A stretch of DNA of 64,000 bases from Stromatinia cepivora (Eukaryota; Ascomycota; Leotiomycetes; Helotiales; Sclerotiniaceae), in assembly GCA_014898415.1 (NCBI GenBank), contig RCTD01000023.1, positions 930,001-994,000 of the forward strand, given 5' to 3'. The first letter of the stretch is position 1. Each line of letters opens with the position of its first letter. Below the pieces are notes generated by a model that was given only the letters and a program-made list of their open reading frames with translations, made no database searches and had not been told where the DNA came from. Positions 54,786 through 64,000 of the stretch are shown here, piece after piece. A program made the translations under genes and the position numbers.

Positions 54786-56596
54786 TTAAAATCTGTAGGA
54801 TCTTTCTCTTTTCTCGCCTCGCTTTTCTTCGTCTCTCTTTTGCTTCTTCCTACTCTCCTGGGCGATCATATCACTCAAGTCTTCGTCGTATTGCCAAGCT
54901 CCTCGTTCCTCTTTCTTTTGAGCCTCAAACCTTCGTTTTATTTCTTCCTTGCTTATACCATCCTCATTTTGTAAAGAATCTGGATCCAATGCAACATCTA
55001 CATCTCCTGGCTTCTTTCTCTTCCTAGTATCTTCTTGTCCTAGTACTGGCAAATGGGCATTTTGACCGGCGCGAACATCGTAAGCTCTTTCACCGCCAAA
55101 AAACCCTTCAGTACGAATTTGGCGTTCGGGGATGACAGTGTAGGCAGATCTTGGGTGGGTGGATTCTTCGGTCTCGGTCCCCCTCTTTTGCTTGCGAAGA
55201 TCAAAGTCACCACCAACACTCATTTCACCAGGGTACTCTGATGGTACAGTTGAAGCCATGCCACCTGGTGTTTCCATGCCACTAGGCGTCTGTAAACCAC
55301 CAACGTCCTCCTCGTCACCTTCCTCTTCTTCCTCGTCACTCTCTTCTTCTTCTTCAGACTCCTCTTCAGGTGCTTGTAACTCACCCCACAGTGTTCGTTC
55401 AATAGGTTCACCTGCTTGATTGTTAACTTGTGGTTGAAGAACACCAAAGATATCTCCTCCATAAAGGGGTCGATTGAACTCATCAACGGGGGGTTTTCCA
55501 TAACCACCAGGATGAAATCCCCATGCGCCGCCCGGTGGAGGTGGTGCATTCAAGCCGGGAATTTTAAGTGAGGGGTATGAAGGGGGTGGGCCGAAACGTT
55601 GTTGGTTGATAAGCCATGGGGGTGGGGCTCCGGGTGGTATATTTAGTGCATCCTTGAGGTCATCGCTCAACTCTCCAGGGCGCAAATGTCGTAAATTCGT
55701 CTCGTACTCCTTTCCCTCGTAGTAAACCTCACCATAGCGTGTTAGTTCCGGCTTTGTTTGAAACCGGAAGAAGGCTTCATACAACTTTTGATAATCAATA
55801 TCCAATTTTCCCATCTTCGGCTGCACCCTTTCCCGTTGCTTCTGTTTCAAACTAGCTCCATCCTGTTTTTCCAATACTGCGTCACGCATTTCAGCAATAC
55901 CAGTCTCTTGAATGAACTTAGGGAGAGAAAAGGGAGGCTTCTCAACACCACGTTTTGACGATAAATACTCGCGCTTGAGGGACCAGTGGTTTGGTACCGG
56001 TACGACATTTCGGTATGATTTGATGTGAACAAGTAATCGTGGATCCGAGGCTGAGGTATCTGTCCAATCCACAAGCTCTGGCTTCTTCACAAGAGCTTTC
56101 AATTCCGCAACAGAAAGCTTGTCTCTTTCCTTTCTCTTCTTCTTGGATAATTTGGGTTCTTTATCTGCCTCTTCGTCCTCGTCCGGAATCTCGTCGTCCT
56201 CATCGAAGAAAACTTCGCCCTTGTCGCCAATTTCTGCATCTTTCGCAGCCTGGTCTTCTTCAGCGGTAACACCAAATCTATCCATAATATCTTTGAACAT
56301 AGCAAAGTTCGGATCATCTTCACTGATATTAAACCCTGTAAGATCTGCTTCCAAAGGATCTTCATCAACCTTTTTGGGTTCTTCAATGGGCTTGGTGGTT
56401 TCGGTAACCTCAGTTGCATCAGTGGCCTCGACTTTTGGTTCTGGATCTTTGGGGGCATCTGATTCTGCTGTTGGAGTCACCTAGAAAGATCAACGACTAT
56501 AAATATCAATACTAGATTACAACTTACCTGTACTGCCTTCTTCTGCTCCTTTTTCTTGGCTCGCCGCATCTGATTCTTGGTCATTTTTGGTGCCAT
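54786..56596 (-). CDS. cus1: Splicing factor 3b subunit 2 (SF3b145 / Cus1)
   Basis: Exon 1 (56596-56528, 23 codons) and exon 2 (56480-54786) are joined across a 47-nt intron (donor GTAAGT, acceptor TTCTAG); 587 residues. The start MAPKMTKNQMRRAKKKEQKK is typical of the family. An acidic N-terminal third carries LTGFNISEDDPNF. The DUF382 core (about 155-280) includes VDWTDTSASDPRLLVHIKSYRN, VPVPNHWSLKREYL and KRGVEKPPFSLPKFI. The PSP region (about 290-360) contains RHLRPGELSDDLKDALNIP and PPPWLINQQRFGPPPSYP, followed by DEFNRPLYGGDIFG. An acidic run (EEESDEEEEEGDEED) and a basic tail finish the protein. SF3b145 binds U2 snRNA/Sf3b49 near the branch site as part of the U2 snRNP. The length suits fungal orthologues. 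The identification is firm. Confidence 0.96.
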
Positions 56597-57023
56597 ATTT
56601 GAGACCTGGGGCTACGAGCCCAATAAACGCGATTGTGGCTTGAATTCGAATTATCTCTATTCTTTGCGCTTCTTATCCAGTGTGTTTGGTATTTAGATTC
56701 TGATGATAGCTGTGTGGTCAAAAAATTGGTCAAGAAGAGATAAATAAAAGCTCGTCACAATACTCAAAGTACCACGGAAGAGAGTCAATATCAAATCGCG
56801 ATTGTTTTAGCGTCGGTAAATTCCATCAGAATTTCCGCAATCTAGAGGCACTCGTTCCAATTAAGTAACAACATTTAGTCCTTAGTCCTTACGGTATCGT
56901 CATTATTGGGTATTTCAATTGAATTGAGCATTCTCATGTTACAGATTACTCAAAACTACAGTACTGATTTTTCGCGATGAATATTTCGGATGATAATCCC
57001 AATTCATAATTCTTGATTTTACA
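56597..57023. promoter_or_regulatory. 427-bp divergent promoter region (cus1 / translocator)
   Basis: Shared upstream region of two divergent genes. No specific element was identified; a repeated TAGTCCTTAGTCCTTA sequence lies near 56877. Confidence 0.4.
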
Positions 57024-58795
57024 ATGCCCCATTCGACTAGAGGACCATCGCCTGGTCGAATTGCTCAAACAAGCTTCAAATTTCCAGGTGACACGAAGGC
57101 CAGCTCGCGCACATCCATGGAGAAATTTCCAGATCTTGATACTTCTGATACATTCGATCAATACGATGGACAGCAATCTTACAACTCGCGAAAGTCAAAT
57201 GGATATGCCAATGGAGGGCCGCCTCCTGTGGATCGTTGGCAGCCACAAAGAAATGGTAGAATGAGAGGGGATTCTTGGACAAATTCAGAATCAAGTAACG
57301 GTAGAGGGCACAAAAAACAGAAGAGTATAAGTGATGCATTCAAGACGATTAAGGCGAGGAGAGGAAGTATGAGTGCCAATGTGCATGAGATATCGGATGC
57401 CCTAAAGGCTCCAGTCTCTCCAAAATTAATTGTTTGTGAATGTCTCCTGCATATTGTTGATGAATACTAATTCAATCTATGTAGGTCCTATGTATAATAT
57501 GGTATCTTTCAAGCGCCCTAACAAACACATCTTCAAAATCTATTCTGAATGCATTTCCAAAACCTGCGACTCTTACTCTCATACAATTCGCATTTGTCGC
57601 ATTCTATTGCCTTTTTTTCTCCTGGCTTTCCTCGACTTTTCCACAACTCAAAAATGCGATTCCAGCTTTACGACATGGAATTCGATATCCTACAAAAGAA
57701 GTTATCATGACTACAATACCTCTCGCTGCCTTCCAAATCGGTGGTCATCTTCTATCTTCTACTGCGACAGCCAAAATTCCGGTTTCGCTGGTTCACACTA
57801 TCAAAGGGCTTTCCCCCTTATTCACGGTGGTCGCATACCGACTTATATACAACATTCGTTACCCAGTGGCTACATATCTCTCCCTCATCCCTCTCACACT
57901 CGGCGTCATGCTTGCCTGTTCGGCAGAATTCAAGGGAAACATATTTGGTATAGTCTACGCTTTCCTCGCGGCGATTATATTCGTCACTCAGAACATCTTC
58001 TCGAAAAGGCTCTTCAATGAAGCCGCAATCGCAGAAGCGGCAGGTCAACCACGTACCAATAAACTAGACAAACTCAATCTTCTTTGCTACTCATCTGGTC
58101 TCGCTTTCCTCCTTACGTCACCTATCTGGTTCTGGTCAGAAGGTATTACTCTCTTAGGTGATTTCTTCCACGACGGATCTCTTGATTTAAGTTCCCACCC
58201 AGAAGCCTTCGATCACGGACGTCTGGCCCTCGAATTCGTCTTCAATGGAACCTTTCACTTCGGCCAAAACATTATCGCCTTCGTCCTCCTCAGCATGGTT
58301 TCACCCGTCACCTACTCCGTCGCCTCCCTCATAAAACGTGTCTTTGTCGTCGTCATTGCCATCATTTGGTTCCAAAACCCCACTACTAAAATTCAAGGTC
58401 TAGGAATTGCCCTCACATTCTTCGGTCTCTACCTTTATGACCGCACCAAGGGCTCTAACAAAGCAGACCGCAAAGCCAAAATGATGAACATAAAAGAAGA
58501 AACCCTCCTTCCCCTAAACACAACCTCCGGCAACCTAAAACCCGGAACCCAAGCCCATGTCCTATTTGAATCCCCAATTCAAGCCCGAGGCGGCGGCTAC
58601 TCTTTATCTTCGGGGAATTCGGATAACAAAAAATCAGACGATAATTCGTTTGATAAAACGGGGAGGTTGAGGGGTAGTAGTAATGCTTCTTGGTTACCGC
58701 CTGGGACTAAACAAGAGGATACTTGGAGACCAAGGGAAATTCTTGCGAATGGGCCCGGGGTTAATGGAAACGGCAATGGCATTCCCATTAACTAG
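57024..58795 (+). CDS. Triose-phosphate/nucleotide-sugar transporter family (Sly41-like)
   Basis: Exons 57024-57431 and 57485-58795, joined across a 53-nt intron (donor GTTTGT, TACTAAT branch site, acceptor TGTAG); 572 residues. The N-terminal 130 residues are a hydrophilic, Ser/Asn/Arg-rich tail. The second exon starts VLCIIWYLSSALTNTSSKS, the first transmembrane helix of the TPT family. It continues through about ten helices, including QIGGHLLSSTATAKIPVSLVH and TIKGLSPLFTVV, which contain the characteristic KIPVSLVHTIK block. Near the end it has SVASLIKRVFVVVIAI and LGIALTFFGLYLYDR, also family signatures. Yeast Sly41 is the ER/Golgi member of this group. The C-terminal tail is long, hydrophilic and ends in Asn/Gly repeats. 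The transported substrate is unknown; nucleotide-sugar or phosphorylated metabolite antiport in the secretory pathway is likely. Confidence 0.9.
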
Positions 58796-59316
58796 CGGTG
58801 CTTGTCATATGATGTTTTATATATAGATGAGATGGGTTTGATTTTGATTTCAATTTTCGATTATTTTACTTTAGTTATTTTACTTCACTCATGATATGAA
58901 CGGAAACGCGCATGCGCAGGCATTGAATGGTACCTTGGGTGCACAGATACCTACCCACATACACGGGCATCACCATGAAACGGAGCAAATGGGCGGGCGT
59001 TAGGTCGATATTAGAAATCTTGAATATGCTATTTACGGTCTGTCTAGGTATTCACCGACCAGAAAGAATCATAGATGGAGTTTTGCGGTTTGCCGGTCCT
59101 GGATTCGGATTTGTATAATTAGAGTAGGATAGGGTAGGGAGGTGGGGGGATGGGTATATAGAGCTACAGAGTTACAGGGTGATAGATATGTATCTATCTA
59201 ATAAGACGAGATATAATGTAATGTCAGTTGTTGAGCTTGATTGGACTATGAAGGTGAATTTGAAGTTCAATTTGTAGGTGAAGTGGAAGAAAAAGCGGAA
59301 ACTGAAGCTGAAGATA

Positions 59317-59363
59317 CATTCATTCATTCATTCATTTATGATAAATGATAAATGATAAATGAT
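59317..59363. repeat. CATT and ATGATAA tandem repeats
   Basis: About five CATT units run into about four ATGATAA units. Confidence 0.8.
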
Positions 59364-59415
59364 ATTTGTAAAAGTATCAAAACAAGCTACCTACAGAGTA
59401 GTATCCATATAAAAG

Positions 59416-59444
59416 TGACTTTTGACTTTTGACTTTTGACTTTT
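59416..59444. repeat. (TGACTTT)n repeat
   Basis: Four consecutive copies of the heptamer TGACTTT on the plus strand. Confidence 0.85.
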
Positions 59445-59895
59445 CCTTTTCCTATTACTCACTCGTATATATCAATATCGTATCCACGCAGCAAAGACTC
59501 CTGAAAGAAAAAGCTATCCTAGTCCTAGACTCTAGCCAATCTTGCAAGCATGTTTACATTATAAAAACCGATCGCCATCCATTATCCATTCCATACCATA
59601 CCGTCCATCATTCAAATTCATATATTCATTTGTGACGATTACCCGTTCAAAGCCTGTATCTAGCAGAAAGTAGAAAGCAGGTAGCAAAAAGCAGATATCC
59701 ATCCATCCATCCAATGTATATGAATCTAGCCAATCTTGCCCTGCCATTTCTTCATGCACCATATACATATCATAATGCCTTCCTGTGACTCCGCTTCTTT
59801 CCCCTCCAATCATGATTGATTAGCTGTTAAGACAAAAGTTAAAAGCTGCATACCATGCATGCATCCACCTCAATTTCCCTTCGCCCAAATCCCAA

Positions 59896-62416
59896 TCACC
59901 AAGCCAATTCCCCCTCCACTAACCCATCATCTCCATCCCAATCATCATCACCTTCCGGCTCACTGTCTAAAAAGTCTGCCTCGCCAAACTGCGTTTCTGC
60001 CGGTCTCTTGTTATCGATTATGATATTCACCACCTCACACATTCCTTGAATAATGAGAATTTGCTTTTGTTTCTTCTTTCCTCTTCCCTCGACATGCCGA
60101 TTGTCATTTTCACTCTCACCCAAACTCTCCCCGTCATCCCTATCTCCATCTCCCGAACTAGGAGTTTGCGGCGGCGAAGAAGGAAATCCATCAATACCCG
60201 CCGTGGTTTTTAACATTCGAACCTCCCGCGTAGCACGACGACTTCGGGCGAGTTCGCGACCCGAGGGTTTTGATCTAGGGGGACGAGGAGAGGATGATGT
60301 CATATCATCGGCATCATCATCTTCTTCATTATCATCTTCATCGTTAGAATTATCCGGGCTTTCGGCATAGTTAGTTGTACGTCTAGCGCGCGTGCTCTGG
60401 CGAATTGGTAGGGAGCTTCTTTTTTGTTGAACCTTTTTGTTCTTCGCGGGACTCTGGTCAATATGCTGAAGATCTGGTTCTAATTTGGAAAGTTTGGCTT
60501 CTGGCAACTCCGAAGCTTTGATAAAATGCTTTGGAGGATCGCAAATCCTTTTGAAGACGTGACCCAAAGTTCCGATCCATTTGTCTCTGAAACTAGCCCG
60601 ATCTCGCCACCCAGTATTAATGCTCGCCTGTAGAACCAGAACTCTGAGATCCGGAAGTTCGCCTGCACTATCCAGCAAACTTTGAAAAAACATCTCTGCA
60701 GCTTCTTGTTCCCATTTACGTAGATTAACAAGTTCGAGACTTTGGAGTGTGGATGGCCATACGGGGATTTGATCACTTTTGAGTAATTGATCGTAGTCCG
60801 GCTCGGAATTATGGTAGGAAACATGTGCATCGAAATATTGAAGGTCCATTCTTAAAACTTCTAGATATGGACATGCTGTGCATAGCGAAGGGAGGAATGC
60901 TAAACTCAAGGCAGAGTTATGATTGAGTGTGAGACAACGAAGTTGTCTGCCACAGGCCAGGAGATATTCCCCAAGCATTTCAGCGGTGACCTCCCAGCAA
61001 TTAGTAATTTCTAGATTGCGCAAGTTTGATGGCAGGAGGGGCATCAATTTCGCATTAAGTAGCGTTGATGATTCAAATATTAGATGTTCCAGGTTCTCCA
61101 GGACAGATAGTGATTCAGCCAGTAATTCTTCAAGCATCGGATCATCCTCGCCTTTTTTAGGGTGACGGATTTGGTAATTGACAAACGCAATCTTCTTTAA
61201 GCCGATGAAGGATGGTTTGAGGTGTATCTCGCGCATTCTCTCGATTGGCCACTTCTTACCAGCTAACCTGGATGACCAGCGCCAGCTTTTTAATTTGCAC
61301 AGACTGGTTTTGTCACCTTTAGTGGAATCTGCCGCCGGTTCAACATGCTCAAGTGCTTCAAAGATGGCCGTTGGATATTCCCATCTAATCGGATCATCAA
61401 GTTGTTTGAATGGTTTCGAATCCTTTTCATCGTAGAACTCTAGATCCGCCAATCTCGGTAAGTCTCTGATTAAGCCATACAAATCCAGAAGTCCACTTCC
61501 AGGTAAAGAATAGCAAGCAACTTGTCTGACTTCAATTCGAAGATTGACAACTTTCTGCCTGTATCCAAAAGTCATAGATGCAGGGTCAGATTTCAGTAAT
61601 TCAACGAGTCTAATCATACATTAGCTAGGGGACTTCAAATTGGATTTCCAGAGTTCCTTACCGATGTGCTTTATCCATTGGAACAAGAGGAGGTGAGTTG
61701 TATAAAACTGTAAAAGCTGGCTCGGCAAATCCCCGACAGAGATATGCGACGTCCAAAAGCCATCTCCCAGACGGAAGAGGTTGAAAGGTTCGTTCTTCGT
61801 ACAACGGATACGTAGCGTATTCGAATATTTGAACAAGAACATGGTATGGTAAAGTCTGCCATGGTGGAATATTTCCAGGATTCTCTGCGAACGTGATAGA
61901 TGGCGATTGAACTATAGACCTCCTGGAAGAGATCGACCGTTTTTGTTTTCTTCGTTTCGGCATCGACTCAGGGGATCTGGCAAGAAGTCGTTTGGTAGAA
62001 GCACGAGAGCATGAAGCATTCCGAGGGAGTCTTAAGCGGGGCGTATGAAAGGTGGCATTATGCGATTGTTCATTATCTTCGCTCTCATCTTCCTCTCCCT
62101 CTGACTCGGTGTCAGTCGAAGCTTCCGCGTATGAGATGACCGGCTTCTGTCGAGTGCTTTTTGTAGTAGCTACAAGTGTCCTGTTGTTTGCAGAGCGAGA
62201 TACCCGCGGATTTCGAGTGCGTGACCGAGGAACTCTCGTGCGAGGAGTGTGAGAGGTATCTCTATGTGGTTGTTCCGCGGCATCGCCATTTTCCTCCTCT
62301 TCTAAATCGTCATCGCTGTCGGTGGAGGGTTCTGCATATGAAATAGTAGGCTTTCCTCGGGTAGATCGGGGAGGAGTTCGTAGGACACGATTAGAGACTG
62401 AAGATCTACTAGCCAT
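59896..62416 (-). CDS. F-box protein with leucine-rich repeat-like region
   Basis: Exon 1 (62416-61662) and exon 2 (61609-59896) are joined across a 52-nt intron (donor GTAAGG, GCTAATG branch site, acceptor ATTAG); 822 residues. The N-terminal 180 residues are disordered, with two similar blocks (STRGKPTISYAEPSTDSD and STRQKPVISYAEASTDTE) suggesting an internal duplication. An F-box-type segment starts at about residue 187 (PWQTLPYHVLVQIFEYATY) and is followed by a second region of the same fold (VAYLCRGFAEPAFTVLY). Residues about 330-560 have LRR-like spacing: LENLEHLIFESS, LPSNLRNLEITNCW, LRCLTLNHNSALS, LQSLELVNLRKW, LPDLRVLVLQAS. The tail is acidic and disordered, with a third ARRTTNYAESPD block. 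F-box/LRR proteins are substrate adaptors of SCF ubiquitin ligases; the target is unknown. Confidence 0.87.
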
Positions 62417-63715
62417 GCCTACAAAAGTTAATTCTTTGCTGGTTGTAATTCATGAATGTGGTTTTGAGTTGGAGCTGAAGTAGTCGACAGTATGGGTTAT
62501 ATACGGCAGGTATGATTCTTTACTAGCAATCTAGTAAGTTCCAATCTCAATTACGTACGGTCTGTAGATGATGAGCTTTGAAAAAATTGATAATGAATGA
62601 ACATGTATAGACTAGAAGAAGTTCTTTGCTTTCCTTCAAAGGACAATGAAATGATTCACTGCTCACATTGAAATCTTGATGTTGACCCAGGTACCTAGGT
62701 ACCTACGGAGTACAGTAATCGCGATATCGGTTAATCCGATAAGAGATTTAAGGTTCAAGCTAAAGGGACATAATCCCTGCACTTACCTCGGTAGCTCATT
62801 CCCAACGGACACCTGCATCTCTACCTAGTAGCTGCAAGCAATATCAATGGCTCTACTTTATTGGAAATCGAAGCCATCCAAGATGTGCATATGAATAACT
62901 TACAGGAGTAAGAGTAACCGTAGGTGTGGTGATACTGGGTACTTACTGTATGTTATATTATATTCCTGTCATATAGATTAGAAAATTAGGTAGAAACAAG
63001 AGAAGGCTCTACATCTCGAGCAGTAGGAAAAATAAATGGATGGCTCTATGTCTATGGTATTGGAATTGAAGCTATTCAAAATATGCATTAATGATGGGTT
63101 ACTTGCTAGATTTAAAGTAAGAGCAACGGTAAGGTGTGGTGCTACCATGTTTATGAGGGGAGAAAGCTTACTTTGTATCTTTTCATTTAATGTATTTGAC
63201 GCGACACATGTGATACAAATGATGCAAATGATACAAATAAATTATTTGCAATACAAATAACCAATGCTATCAACCTCTGATATTGGGGCTCTTAAGACCT
63301 TTTCTACCAAGTGGTTCACTGATTGTAACATTTTAGGTACCCTTGTTTATATTTACATTTCTTTTGATCTAGGTCTATCTTGTTCTCAAATGCTGCACCT
63401 TTCTACTCCATAAAGTTGCTTGTTTTTTGGGGGTGGTTTATCGTGCGAGGCTCCTGCTTGTGTTTTATTTTGCTATCAAACTTTCTTGAGCCTCTGTACC
63501 AAAACACAACATCACGCGTGTAATTTCTCAAAAGGTTTCATTGTTGATATACTGTGCCACAGGTTAGCCAAGTACTCATCTGCACTCAAACCTCATTCAG
63601 TCTTTACCTGATCTGCTTGATCCCTGCAAGGGCTCATCTATAAAATCACCTCGTCTTACCATTTATTAGGTTTAAAAGGCGTGTAGTGGCCAGTGAGAGG
63701 TCGAACGATAATGAA
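62417..63715. promoter_or_regulatory. Divergent intergenic region
   Basis: 1.3 kb between the divergent F-box gene and the gene at the right edge. It contains an imperfect palindrome around 62688-62706 (AGGTACCTAGGTACCT) and two similar segments (62850-62900 and 63035-63105), each with a TGGCTCTA ... GAA-GCCATCCAA/GAAGCTATTCAA and ATATGCAT-type match, suggesting an old local duplication. No coding signal. Confidence 0.4.
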
Positions 63716-64000
63716 ATGTCACCGGCAGGTATCAATAGAGGAGGAATTGGGAAAGCAGCTATTGAATATTGGTTATCAGATCATCGTCTTCCTTTCCGCC
63801 CCTTCTTAAGAGGCAACCTTGAAAAAGCTATAAGGTATCACGAAAACGTAAAGATGGGTTCCTCGTACTCATCACTCAAACCTGTCACACCGCCTCAGAA
63901 AAAGAAACGTGAGATTTTCGCATCCGACGAGGAAGACGAAGAGGAAGAAGACCCAAGACCTGCAAAAAGAAGGAAGACTGCCAATACCGATTCTTCTACA
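63716..64000 (+). CDS. 5' end of an unidentified gene (partial)
   Basis: The frame is open from ATG 63716 to the window end (95 codons, no stop), and continuously open back to 63644. The N terminus reads MSPAGINRGGIGKAAIEYWL and includes a short hydrophobic/aromatic part (YWLSDHRLPFRPF). It is followed by VTPPQKKKREIFASDEEDEE and a basic KRRKT patch, a nuclear-localisation-like signal. No domain can be named from this part. A later in-frame ATG (MGSSYSSLKPVTPP, near 63854) is an alternative start. Composition and an A at -3 before the ATG support coding. It probably encodes a nuclear protein. Confidence 0.6.
   Translation, partial: MSPAGINRGGIGKAAIEYWLSDHRLPFRPFLRGNLEKAIRYHENVKMGSSYSSLKPVTPPQKKKREIFASDEEDEEEEDPRPAKRRKTANTDSST

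Larger units (their letters stand above)
58796..59895. other. Intergenic, convergent, microsatellite-rich
   Basis: 1.1 kb between converging genes, with CATT, ATAAATG and TTTTGAC short tandem repeats (59317-59363 and 59416-59444) and ATCCATCC near 59700. No coding support. Confidence 0.45.

Overview
This window is chromosomal DNA from a filamentous ascomycete (Pezizomycotina). The evidence is: many genes split by 47-97 nt introns with fungal donor, branch and acceptor motifs; an AT-leaning base composition; and fungus-restricted families (UstYa-like oxidases, Zn2Cys6 regulator, HeLo-like/ankyrin protein, DUF6590, amidoligase). The overall look suggests a leotiomycete of the Botrytis/Sclerotinia type, but that is inference only. 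I see no rRNA, recognisable tRNA, intact transposon or CRISPR array.

Left part (1-20 kb): the 3' end of an unidentified gene; an Mpo1-type 2-hydroxy fatty acid dioxygenase (-); RNA polymerase II subunit Rpb7 (+); an orphan coiled-coil protein (+); a large amidoligase gene that seems to continue into a papain-like cysteine-peptidase domain (-); a SH3BGR/glutaredoxin-like protein with an apparent frame break (-); a 2-hydroxyacyl-CoA lyase (+); an Arg/Glu-rich coiled-coil protein (+); and a HeLo-like plus ankyrin protein (-).

Middle part (20-40 kb): a 1.9-thousand-residue disordered DUF6590 protein (-), a three-finger C2H2 transcription factor (-), then about 9 kb of gene-poor DNA broken only by one small secreted protein gene (+), followed by a four-helix membrane protein (+).

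Right part (40-64 kb): a small accessory-looking group (UstYa-like gene (-), divergent UstYa-related membrane protein (+), APH-fold phosphotransferase (-)), a GPI-type cupredoxin (-), a Zn2Cys6 regulator (-), and then mostly housekeeping genes: Orc5 (+), an Arg/Ser-rich splicing-type protein (-), the SF3b145/Cus1 spliceosomal subunit (-), a Sly41-like phosphate translocator (+), an F-box/leucine-rich protein (-) and the 5' end of another gene (+).

The most interesting items are the amidoligase-peptidase gene at 6.6-10.2 kb; the divergent UstYa-type pair at 40.4-42.5 kb, in which each partner has lost one key residue of one HxxHC motif; the HeLo-like protein with no visible NTPase domain; and two alternative enzymes of 2-hydroxy fatty acid breakdown only 11 kb apart. 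Exon structures were read by hand from splice motifs and reading-frame continuity; no alignment or transcript data were available.
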